From: Homalodisca vitripennis
Taxonomy: Eukaryota > Arthropoda > Insecta > Hemiptera > Cicadellidae
Reading direction: 5' to 3'
NCBI RefSeq assembly: GCF_021130785.1
Contig: NC_060207.1
Location: 192,594,001 to 192,658,000 of the forward strand
Length of the DNA stretch: 64,000 nt
Of the stretch, positions 8,767 through 17,513 are shown piece by piece (the stretch's first letter is position 1; every line of letters begins with the position of its first letter). The notes beneath the pieces were generated by a model. The model did no database searches. It saw only the letters and a program-made list of their open reading frames with translations, and had not been told where the DNA came from. The translations under genes were made by a program, and so were the position numbers.

Positions 8767-10111
8767 ATGGTGAACGTAACTTCTGAAGAAGCGAAAAAAC
8801 TTGATCAAATCGAAAAGAAATTAATCAAAGAATTTAAAGAACAGATTTCGAATTGATGAAAAAGAACAAGAATTTAATTCAAAAAATTAATCAACCTGTA
8901 ACTTCTGCAATTAAAAATGTTGAAGGTTAAAATTGAAAACGTTTTAAGCGATAATCAAAATTTGATGAATTTGGTTCCAGTTGTACGACAATTTGCTGAT
9001 ATTTCGATTCCAGAATCTGAGTTTGAATTGCCAAAATTACCATCTTCAACACCATTTAGACCTCGAATCATTGAAGACTCTACCATAGTTGAACCAATAA
9101 GTCCTGGAACAACGGTTATAATAATTGGTGAAATTGGTAAAAAAATTTCTTCCTAGAGCAAAGGATGATAAATTTGGTTTGTATTGGGACAGAAAAAAGA
9201 AAAGTTTTATGATTGGAAATTTGCCCGTGAATTTTGAGCATAATGATATCATTATTAATGAAAAAAACATATGAAGGAACTCAAGGTTTATTGGAGATTA
9301 TTAACAGGCACTGATGTTCCAAAAGGTTTATATTCTGAAGAAGACTTGAAAAAGTATACAGAAAAATTTTATGGAAATCTGATTCAATTTACAAAAAATA
9401 ATGATCCATCAACTAAGAAACCAAAGTCAAGTAAAGGTAAAAAATATCTCAATTTGATTAAACCAATTTGGGAAAAATCGAATCGAAGGATCAGGTGTAA
9501 GAAATACAGTGATAATAAGATTGAGTACAGATATATCAACGATTTGACAAAACTCGATGGAATTATTAATTATATTTATGCTCAAGAAAAGGCTGGAAAC
9601 AACAATTTTTTGAACGAAAAGAAAGCGATTAAGGATTTTTATTTCGAACAAACTTGATGAAATGATTGAAAAACCTGATGGAATTAAATATTTAAAACGA
9701 GTTTTGCCGGCAATAAGTTCATCTATGATTGAAAGGTAGCGGACTTTTGAATGATTTTATCAACAATTTACCTTTTGAATTACACGTACCAGGCTATGAA
9801 TATCTGGGACCTGGCACAAAACTTGAAAAAAGATTGAAAAGAGGAGATCCTGGTATAAATAAATTAGATCAAGCTGCTATGGAACACGATATTTTTTTAT
9901 GCAAAACATAGAGACACAAATTCCAGACATATAGCAGATAAAGTTTTGCAAGATAAGGCAATGGATAGATTTTTTATCAAAAGATGCTGGATTAGGTGAA
10001 AGATTTGTTGCACTTCCAACAGCTGGAGCAATGTTTTTTGAAGAGAAAACTAGGAATGGGGAATCGAAGAGAACTAGAACTTTTAACTATATAAATGGAG
10101 GTGAATGTTAA
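8767..10111 (+). pseudogene. Virion-type protein with C-terminal parvovirus-like phospholipase A2 domain (frameshifted)
   Basis: About 445 codons from ATG 8767 (in 'aattaaatggtg') to TAA 10109. The N-terminal third is helical and charged, followed by a Pro/Ser-rich linker. The middle has 'FGLYWDRKKKSFMIGNLPV' and then 'GLYSEEDLKKYTEKFYGNL', a segment often placed before PLA2 in insect and cnidarian virus-like proteins (DUF8207-like, by recall). The C-terminal domain has 'LPFELHVPGYEYLGPGT', the calcium loop, and 'DQAAMEHDIF', the His-Asp catalytic dyad of the parvovirus VP1 PLA2. Both motifs are intact. That enzyme helps parvovirus particles leave endosomes, so a role in entry is inferred. 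About eight frame changes are spread along the gene. Its end overlaps the next start by 17 bp. Confidence 0.75.
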
Positions 10112-10536
10112 ATTTCAGCAAAAATCAGAAAGAAAAAATAAAATCCGCTTTTTAAGAAGAAAATACCCGTTAGTATTCAATTTAAAATAGATCAACTAAA
10201 AAATGGCGAAGATAAGATATTTTTAACAAATAGACAATACAATAAACTCGAAAAACATAAGAAAAACAATAAAGGAACCAGAATAGAATTTTCTTTATAA
10301 TCAGTTGAAAGAACTTAAAAATGGTGGACTTTTTGAAAGATTTATTAGATTTTGGAGAAAATATTCCAGTTGTTAAAAATGTTGTTCCTTATGTTCGTAA
10401 AGCTGCTCCAATCGTTAAAAAAGATGTAATTCCTATTGTTCGAAACATTTTAAATTGGTTAGATAAAGAGTTGGAAGATGTTACAGGATCTGGATTAGAT
10501 GAAAAAAACTTTGAATTACGTGAAATCAAACATTGA
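10095..10536 (+). pseudogene. pX/VI-like minor virion protein (frameshifted)
   Basis: ATG 10095 lies in 'ctatataaatggag'. About 145 codons in three runs, changing frame near 10145 and 10325. The middle contains 'KIFLTNRQYNKLEKHKKNN', then 'NQLKELKNGG'. This LTxxQ...K..K..G pattern with a Gly-Gly exit is what I recall from pX-like minor core proteins of adintoviruses and Polintons. The C-terminal run is an amphipathic helix set ('NIPVVKNVVPYVRKAAPIVK'), and 'TGSG' near the end could be a protease site. Next to the adenain-like protease, this suggests a processed, membrane-active or DNA-condensing core protein. Confidence 0.6.
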
Positions 10537-10944
10537 AAAAAAAATTTAAACCTTTAACATTCGGGGAATTGGAAGAAATCTGCAAAAATATTAAACATTT
10601 TAGAGGAATCTTCATGAGAGATACATTACCTGAAAAAGTTAAGAAATTTGAATGTGGAATTGTGAATTTTAGACTCGATTATGGGAAGTGGAAACGCATT
10701 GGATTTGTTATTATAAAAATGATAAGAATGCATGTTATTTTGATTCGTATGGAAGAATTGAGGACAAACCACCTATAGAATTGATTAAATATTTGAAAAA
10801 AATCAAGCGTCTACTACAATGATTCTCAGATTCAAGACTATAAAGATCCCCCAATTTGTGGTCATTTATGTGTTTTTGTTTTGAATGAACTGAGTTACTG
10901 GTAAAGATTTTAAAGAAGTTGTTAACAAATTATTACTTAAATAA
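10533..10944 (+). pseudogene. Adenain-like maturation cysteine protease (frameshifted)
   Basis: About 137 codons, starting where the previous gene stops; an ATG is lacking, with TTG at 10533 overlapping TGA. It shows 'FMRDTLPEKVKKFECGIVNF', then 'HWICYYKNDKNACYFDSYG' (active-site His with the following acidic residue) and 'DPPICGHLCVFVLNEL' (active-site Cys before Gly). This is the adenovirus/Polinton protease (C5/Ulp1-like) layout, slightly shorter than adenain (about 200 aa). It would cleave precursor core and capsid proteins during maturation. Frame changes lie near 10695, 10805 and 10900. All three catalytic positions are retained. Confidence 0.8.
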
Positions 10945-10946
10945 AT

Positions 10947-11927
10947 ATGGATTCACAAAATATTTTTGACGTATTTGGAACACAAATTATTCAAAATGTA
11001 GATAATAGTTTGAATTTTGATTAGTTTGAGAAATGAGTTTGATAACAAGTTAGAAAATTTATTACAAAACCTTCCAGATTTCAGATATGTTTGCTGTCGA
11101 GATTGAAGATTTTAAAGCAGAATATGATAACAAACTTGCAAAATTTCATGAGTTCAAAATGAAGTTGCTGATAAAATAAAAACATTGGAAAAAGAAGTTG
11201 ATGATGGTGTGTAAAAAAAATTATTTACCAATTTAATGTCTTCATATCGAAAAAGCTGATAAAATTACTGAAGCGATCAAAGTTGAAAAAAAATTATGTC
11301 AGTTTGGCTAATAAAAAAAGAATTGTCGGGTGTTCGACCTGGTATTGACAAACATGATGTTGTTGTTAAAGAACAAATTTTAAAACCCTCTAAAATTATC
11401 AGAAAACATCGATATTGTTGATTTACATGATCCGAATGTTAAAAATGCCTTAGATTTTAAAGGAAAAAGAATTAGCAGTGTTAGTAAAGGAATTAATCCA
11501 TTTGATGTTGTTGTAATGATTCAATTAGAAGATCATATTAAAATGTTTAATGAACTAAACAAAAATTACGAGAATCATAAACAGCATGTTAAAGATTTTA
11601 CAACAGAAGTCTATGAAAAACTTGAAGCGAGAAGTAAAAGATCTATAGAAAATTGTGATGAAAAATTTACAAACTTGAGGAAAATTTCAATCTATATAAA
11701 GCCGATCTTATTGAAAAAAGTCAATAAATTTCAAGAGGATTTTAATGAAACCTATAGAGAAAAATGTGAAGTTTCTAAAAAGAGTAGCTATTAATCAAGC
11801 TTTACTTCATAACAAATTAAATAAACTAGAAGAAAACTTTAATAAATTTAAAGAAGATGTCGATAAAACTTTTGAAAACATCGACAACAGATTTAATGGA
11901 GTAGGTGGTTACGATGATTCAATTTAA
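10947..11927 (+). pseudogene. Coiled-coil, fibre-like protein (frameshifted)
   Basis: About 325 codons from ATG 10947 to TAA 11925-11927 in several frames (changes near 11020, 11085, 11155, 11285, 11395, 11690 and 11780). It is almost entirely heptad-like coiled coil, such as 'NKLNKLEENFNKFKEDVDKT' near the end. Two related motifs interrupt it: 'LSGVRPGIDKHDVVVKEQ' and 'KRISSVSKGINPFDVVVMIQ'. Their form (I/L-S-x-V ... P/G-I-x ... D-V/A-V) is that of phage and viral tail-fibre shafts just before a trimeric domain. A spike or fibre attached to the penton-like protein is therefore plausible. No receptor-binding head is recognised. Confidence 0.5.
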
Positions 11928-11941
11928 ATTTTTCTTTTGTA

Positions 11942-12108
11942 ATGGCGCTCATATACTATGTGAGGTGCAAAGAGAAAACTGCCACACAACGATATAAAAT
12001 ACTATGCAAACATTAACGGAGTTAAGAGGAATTTCTGGAAAATGTGCTGAATGTAACACTAAAAAGAGCCAATTTTATAAAAACTTGATTTTGAAATTTT
12101 TTTCCTAA
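11942..12108 (+). pseudogene. DUF5679-like small zinc ribbon (frameshifted)
   Basis: ATG 11942, TAA 12106-12108, about 55 codons with a frame change near 11975-11995. It has 'IYYVRCKEKTAT', then 'NINGVKRISGKCAECNTKKS' and 'QFYKN'. A basic 'K(R)xxxGKCAxCxTKKSxF' run after a 'hYCVxCKxKT' start is the layout of DUF5679 proteins, found in giant viruses and some phages, usually 40-60 aa. The first cysteine of the first knuckle appears replaced by Tyr (YYVRC), so metal binding may be altered. Confidence 0.6.
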
Positions 12109-12117
12109 TAAATAGAG

Positions 12118-12516
12118 ATGGCGGGACATTACAGTGCTTTCGATCTTTTTATCATGCAACACGAAAGAGATTTGAAAAAAGAACATTGGGATGATATTTC
12201 TCAAAAATATGAATTATCCGAAGATATGATGAGATTATACGTAAACAAATTGAATTGGTATAACATTGCTAAATATCAAACTTTATCATCAGAGTTCATT
12301 CAAGAAAATATACATTATCAATTAAAAGATCATATGTCTGTTCTTTGTCTCTATCAACACTTGAGTATAAAATTTTTGGATGAAAATAAAGATACAGTTG
12401 ATTGGAACAATATTATAGATAGCGGTTACTATCCTGTGCAAATTTTATTGAAATATGTGACCGAGATCGCAAAATTTAAGGAAGAGAATCCTGAATATGA
12501 CGAAGTAGATCATTAA
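12118..12516 (+). CDS. Intact 132-aa protein with WxxI...LSxxFI repeats
   Basis: The only viral gene here of more than 100 codons with no frame break, from ATG 12118 to TAA 12514. Imperfect repeats of about 25-30 residues show W-x2-I...YQxLSxxFI: 'HWDDISQKYELSED', 'NWYNIAKYQTLSSEFIQEN', 'LYQHLSIKFLDENKDTVDW' and 'NNIIDSGYYPVQILLKY'. I recall similar LSExFI repeats from giant-virus and phage proteins of unknown role. It is soluble and acidic at the C-terminus, with no signal peptide. The start follows 'aataaatagag', a weaker form of the shared motif. Its position between the fibre/DUF5679 genes and the capsid gene suggests a virion or assembly accessory role. Confidence 0.7.
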   Translation: MAGHYSAFDLFIMQHERDLKKEHWDDISQKYELSEDMMRLYVNKLNWYNIAKYQTLSSEFIQENIHYQLKDHMSVLCLYQHLSIKFLDENKDTVDWNNIIDSGYYPVQILLKYVTEIAKFKEENPEYDEVDH

Positions 12517-12639
12517 AAATGACTGTAATCTGTTTAATTATTTTACTAAAAATTTATATCTTTTCTTATAAAAACGTACATTAGATCGATGAAAAAATGA
12601 TATCTTTCTTATACATGATGTTTAAAATTTCTAAATTTT

Positions 12640-12651
12640 CTTTATTAAATG
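12640..12651 (+). promoter_or_regulatory. Start-codon-overlapping motif of the major capsid gene
   Basis: 'ctttattaaatg' places the ATG (12649) inside TAAATG, preceded by a T-rich run. The same arrangement precedes the viral starts at 5401, 5956, 7886, 8767, 10095 and, on the minus strand, 5375 and 7076. It looks like the late-promoter/initiator of poxvirus-type large DNA viruses. Inferred from recurrence only. Confidence 0.5.
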
Positions 12652-13851
12652 GCGGACTACAGAAAATATGCTAGTGATATTGAAAGGGCGGAGTTTAAAA
12701 ATTTTCTATCCAATTAGTAAACAACATTTGAATGAACCGAATAAAAGAACTGAGTTTAATATTTGATTTTGGAGATAACTTTTTGCTCGTCTAACTTCCC
12801 AGTTTTATATTTCTGGAACTTTAACAAAACAAGATGGTCAAGCATATCTTGGAACTGATAATGTTAGATTAATCGATAATTTTATACCGTTTTTATTTTC
12901 TAAGATTGAAGTAAGAAAACACAATAAATTGATAGAAGAAGTCGAAAACTGTGGCCAATTAAGCACTATTAAAGGAACTATTTCGTATTCAAAAAGTGAT
13001 GTTATTTCTCAAACTTCTAATGGCTTTGAATCATATTTTAAATTTGGTGTTTTTGAAGCAGCTGGAAACTATCTCCATTTTGGATTAGGATTTTTTGAAA
13101 ATGTTACTATTCCGATCTATAAAGGAGGATTTTATCTAAGTTTTATAAGAGCAGAAGACGATGATGCGATATTAAAAACAAAAACTGGAAATGATATGCC
13201 AGTTGATGGCAAAATTACAATTACAGATTTTTTTTATTAGAGTTCCAATGATTGATTATAAAAAACCACGAGTAAAATTAGGTTGATTGATGAAATTACA
13301 AAAAGTCAAAACATTATGTTTAATTTTCTAGATGGCAATGTATTGAGCAAAAAGGTATTTCCGGAACAACTTATTCGTTCGATATCACAAATATTTATAG
13401 AAACATCTTCAATCCCAAGTTCATTTATTATAGGTTTTCAAACAGATAGACAGAATAATCAAGAAAAAAATCCTTCAAAGTTTGATAGTTTGGATGTAAA
13501 AAATATCAGAGTAAAATTGTGAACGGTTCTTATTATCCAGATGAATTACAAAATTTCAACATTTCCGGAGGTCTTTTCAGAATCATGTATCAGATGTATC
13601 AAGATTTTAAGAAAGTTTACTGTAATAATAAGGAAATGTATTACAATCCTAAAGAATTTTTAGCGAATAGACCTATTTATGTCATTGATACAACAAAGAG
13701 TTTGACAAATATTTCTGGTTCAAAGAACGATATAATTATCAATATGGATTTTCAGAGTGCGGTTACCAATGCGGTTTGTTATGTTGTCGTTGTCTCTGAT
13801 AAATTGCTTGAATATGATGTAATCAGGAGTAATATAAGGGAGATACAATGA
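12649..13851 (+). pseudogene. Hexon-like double-jelly-roll major capsid protein (frameshifted)
   Basis: About 400 codons from ATG 12649 to TGA 13849-13851. The N-terminus begins 'MADYRKYASDIERAEF', followed by 'FYISGTLTK'. Long open runs cover 'IPFLFSKIEVRKHNKLIEEV', 'FKFGVFEAAGNYLHFGLGFF', 'FDSLDVKNIRVKLNGSYYPD', 'YYNPKEFLANRPIYVIDTTK' and 'SAVTNAVCYVVVVSDKLLEY'. The last two blocks match the C-terminus I know from adintovirus/Maverick hexon-like proteins, which form the trimeric capsomer. Frame changes near 12710, 12770, 12790, 13230 and 13285; a run boundary lies at about 13520. No in-frame nonsense substitution is visible, and length is close to the Maverick norm minus losses. It is the last gene of the viral block. 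Confidence 0.8.
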
Positions 13852-13959
13852 GAAAAACTCGGCCATACTTCCTACAATGAAATCTGTTTTAAAGTAATGG
13901 CCAAGTGATCCCAATTGAACCTAAAGAATTTTGAAACAAGATAATTACAGATTGTAATA

Positions 13960-15735
13960 ACTCTTAGTTGGTATATATTCGTAGTTAAAAATATGCCTTA
14001 AGTTTGGTATCGCTTAAATTTTTATTAAAAAATATCTAATTCTATGTTACTTAAACTACTTACATCTATTTTATTTTTACGGGCTAATTTTATCCTGTTA
14101 TATGTATATAAAGAATCTAAAGATATGATATTTTTTTATCTTGAATTCTAGTCATAATATGTTTTTGAATGTTAGAAAGGTTTGAAATATTTTTGTTACC
14201 CCAAATGGTTATTGCATAATTTAGAAAAGACATGACAAAATGCTGAAGATACTGACTTTTTGAAGTTTTCTTCTTTACATACATATAACGGTTTCAAAGC
14301 TTTTTTAAATTTGTTTTTCTATATGGTTAATATGTTGATTAAAATTTAAGTCTAAGTCTATGATACAGCCTAAGTACTTATAACATTCTACCTTTTTTTA
14401 TTGGTAATTGGTCATTAGTTCTGGAGAAATCTATATATTCTGTTTTTTGAAAAGTTTAAAGTTAATTTATTTTGTTGTAGCCAATTATTAATTTTCGTCA
14501 GGTCCTCGTTTGTTTTTTTATATAAATCGTTACCTTTAACTATTAAGGCTGTGTCATCGGCAAAGAGTACTAATTCGCCATGTAAATTAAGGGTTGTTAT
14601 ACTATTGATATATATTATAAACAAAAGAGGACCAAGACAACTTCCTTGAGGAACTCCACAGGTGATTTTTTCTAAATTTGAAATTTTGTTGCCAATTTTT
14701 GTATTACAGAAACCTGTTATCAAGATAACTAGCAAATAAATCTAAACATTTACCTCTAATTCCTAAATGTTCTAATTTGTATAGTAATATCTTAAAATCT
14801 ACAGTGTCAAAGGCTTTCTTAAGGTCTAGAAATGAGATTAGCGTATTTTGATCAATACTGTTAACAACTAAATTGATTGCTTCCTCTGTATTTTTGTTAA
14901 CTCTAAAGCCAAATTGTTTTCTTGATAACAGGTTGTATTTTTCCAAAAAGCTATATAATCTCTCATACAAACATTTCTCAAATATCTTGCCAATTATTGG
15001 TAGTAGACTGATTGGTCGAAAATTGGATGGATCTGATAAAATTCCTTCACTTTTGTAGATTGGGCTGATTGTTGCTATTTTTAATCTATCGGGAAAAAAT
15101 GCCTGTTTGAATACTTAAGTTAAAAATGTATGCTAGTGGTTCACTTATTATGTATACAAGATTTTTGATTAGTTTGATTGGAATTTTATCTGATCCACTT
15201 GCTTTATCATTCTTTAAAAGTTTTAATTTTGGTCTCAATTTCTAGTTTGGTAATTTCAGAGAGATATATAGAGTTCGGATTTGATTTCATTTTTTCGTTT
15301 TCTAGATCTGGAATCTTTGAAGCCAATTCTGAACCAAATGTTTGCAAAGAATTTGTTCATTGTATTTAAATCACCTGTGTATCTACAAGGTTTTTTGGAT
15401 TTATTTTAAAAATTTGTTTATAATATTCCATTTGGTTTTTTGAATCAGATGACATTTCTCAGTTCTTTATAATAGTTTTTCTTTTAAAATATTGCTATAA
15501 TGTTTAATTTTCGATTTATAAAATTTGCTTGTTCAAATCTCTTTTGTCTATACAGTTTATTTCTAACTTTAACGGCGGTTTGAATGCCAATTGTAAGCCA
15601 ATTTTTTGTCATCTGAATGAATTTTGAATTTTGGTTTGTTATTTTTTAGAAAGGTTTTTGAAATTAGTTCATGAAGGTGTTGATAAGCGCTATTTACATT
15701 ATTAAATCTATAGATTAAGCTTAATTTCTTTAAGA
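13960..15735 (-). pseudogene. Non-LTR retrotransposon (Jockey/CR1-like) reverse transcriptase remnant
   Basis: Read from about 15735 down to 13960 on the minus strand. In order: 'SDKIPIKLIKNLVYIISEP' (about 15190), '[12 protein letters not shown]', '[20 protein letters not shown]' (about 14980), 'LSRKQFGFR', '[15 protein letters not shown]' (RT motif A), 'GVPQGSCLGPLLFIIYIN' (motif B) and 'LVLFADDTALI', the FADD catalytic core (about 14550). Thumb-like sequence follows down to about 13980. There are several frameshifts and stops, so it is dead. No endonuclease domain is seen upstream, so the copy is 5'-truncated. Its 3' end lies about 100 bp after the viral capsid gene, suggesting it landed in the viral block or at its right edge. 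Confidence 0.9.
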
Positions 15736-15739
15736 AACT

Positions 15740-16430
15740 CATCTGTGATCTTCAATTCTTCGTGAGGGTTGCGATGACGTGGTTGGAGGGTGCAGAAAGG
15801 GGTCGAGTGATGAAACAAGGTGTTGCGGAGTGTTGAGGCAGTGTAGCCAGATGTTCAGAGTGTGAGGCTGCGGTTGATAAACAAGTCCTTGACCGTCGGC
15901 TGCTTCAGGATGTTGCACAACACTGCAGATCACGTCATGGTGATAACACGTCCGCTGCTTCGAGATGTTGCACAACGCAGATCAGTGACTGTAGACCACA
16001 TCATAGTGTCGCTTGAAGTAATGAAAATAGGCATGATTAGAAAATGTCCTTGATGAACTGAATGATTCACACTGTCTTGAAGGAAGAGATGTTATGATGG
16101 ATGAGTCTTAAAGATGTGTGTAAACGTGGAGAATATAAAGCACTGAACTTGTCACTACGGATTAATTTCACTAAGTCTTGTTCCAAATAGAGCTGAAGAT
16201 GAAGAGAAATGCGATATTAAACCAGTAAACAGTGAACTTTTAACATTCCTGGATCAAAAGTATAGAGTAAAATTTAAATATGACTGACTAGTGTGAGGTC
16301 TGGACGGGAAAGGCTGTTCTCGCTGTGTGCCGCGCAGTGCTACCCACATTTCTCGCTCAACGGTAATGCCAACATATTCTAAATTCAACATTCGAGTATT
16401 ATAAAATCCCACAATTTATGTTGTTCATAC
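15740..16430. other. GC-richer unassigned stretch right of the LINE
   Basis: It contains two diverged copies of a 'gctgcttc..gatgttgcacaac' block (about 15898-15920 and 15953-15977) and a 'ctgttctcgctgtgtgccgcgcagtg' region near 16315-16340. No frame over 80 codons has recognisable homology. It may be untranslated LINE 5' sequence or a fragment of another transposon. Confidence 0.3.
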
Positions 16431-16492
16431 TGTCATGAAACATTGCTTGAATACAGTTTACCATAGTTTATTTAAGTAAATTGTATTGTGAA

Positions 16493-16670
16493 TTGTTTTT
16501 ACATATTTATGGTGTATTGAACAGTATTTGTATTGATTTTTTGGGCTGTCCCAAAAAGTGGTCCAGAACCGCCATATTATTATCTTGTTTTTACATATTT
16601 ATGGTGTATTGAACAGTATTTGTATTGATTTTTTTGGGCTGTCCCAAAAGTGGTCCAGAACCGCCATATT
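16493..16670 (+). repeat. Tandem duplication, 92-bp period, two units
   Basis: Units 16493-16578 and 16585-16670 are nearly identical, starting 'ttgtttttacatatttatgg' and ending 'gtccagaaccgccatatt', differing by a few one-base indels. It abuts the right 835-bp direct repeat and so marks the right edge of the insert. Confidence 0.9.
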
Positions 16671-16678
16671 CATATCTA

Positions 16679-17513
16679 CTGCCATCCGTGTATATATAGC
16701 TATTGTGTAATCTTTTTTTCTTCAAACATTGAATGCTTACTGTTATGTAGTTGCATGTAATGGGTTTTCCGTTAAATAAATAAATAAACGATGTTTTCTC
16801 TCAGATTATATTTTCCCGTGCTTGTTATACTTAAAATTGACAATCATTTGCATAAATAGTAGTTACATTGCAGACCGGGCAACTAGGTAGAGACACTTTA
16901 AGGATCTGCACATGGTTAGCTGAGGTTGATTTACCATATATGTATGCGCCTTGCGGGTTGAAAAATCTAGCGTGGCTGACGATAGATTTCTCTTTTGGGG
17001 GGAAACTTTTTCATCGATTTGGAAAAAAAGTCTGGTTGTGTGCTTATGTTGTGTAAATTGGCCTCGGCTCTGAGTTTATCTAGAATATCATACCGAATAA
17101 TAAAACATATTGATATATGGATATTTCGTTACTAAAATTATGTGATTTATTATATACTACATAATACCGCTACATGTGTATTTAATCATATGTTAATGGA
17201 TCAGATCATTTTATGTACGATAGGATACAAAATATTTTTGTTGCACAGCAAAAGGATAAGTGAAATTTATAACTCACAATTTATTGTAAATCTTAAGTTT
17301 AGGCTTAGTTTATCATCCTTTTATTGCAGTCTCTGGAATCTTATGCTGCTACAAACTTTACCCCTGGAATCTGGAGCCATGTTTATCTGAAGAGATGCAA
17401 AAATCACAGTGACGAAGAAGTTTAAATTGAACTATTTACATAGTGTCCACACCAGAGAAATGTAGATAAAAATATGAAAATATGTTATAATCTAGATGAA
17501 GAATTATTATATT
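16679..17513 (+). repeat. 835-bp direct repeat flanking the viral insert, right copy
   Basis: Partner of 3947-4777. Sequence to its right ('gttaaaacaacg' onward) continues collinear with copy B ('gttaaaatgac' at 52497), so this copy sits in the ancestral context on its right side. The left copy does so on its left side. That is the expected outcome of a duplication made while the insert was captured. Confidence 0.9.

Larger units (their letters stand above)
4778..16678. mobile_element. 11.9 kb insert: endogenous adintovirus/Maverick-like block plus LINE
   Basis: Bounded by the 831/835 bp direct repeats and absent from copy B. It contains a virus-derived gene block (4952-13851), then a minus-strand LINE remnant (about 13960-15735) and unassigned DNA to 16678. 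The combination of A32-type ATPase, adenain-like protease, hexon-like and penton-like capsid proteins, a pX-like protein and a PLA2 domain is that of adintoviruses/Polintons. I see no terminal inverted repeats at the insert ends, no PolB and no retroviral-type integrase. The viral element is therefore incomplete, or its replication module was lost or replaced by the LINE side. Whether the virus inserted itself or arrived as a passenger in a rearrangement is unresolved. Confidence 0.85.

Noticed and set aside
8565..8773. Two overlapping frames of Phe/Arg/Val/Ser repeats
   Set aside because: Translation of the ACGTT tandem array; both frames are repeat shadows.
15739..15975. Minus-strand 78-codon frame right of the LINE
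   Set aside because: Low-complexity His/Pro-rich translation overlapping a plus-strand frame, with an internal DNA repeat; no domain recognised.
3947..17513. Long terminal repeats of an LTR retrotransposon or ERV
   Set aside because: The 831/835 bp repeats lack TG...CA ends, and the internal genes are those of a double-stranded DNA virus plus a LINE. The repeat sequence also pre-exists in copy B.
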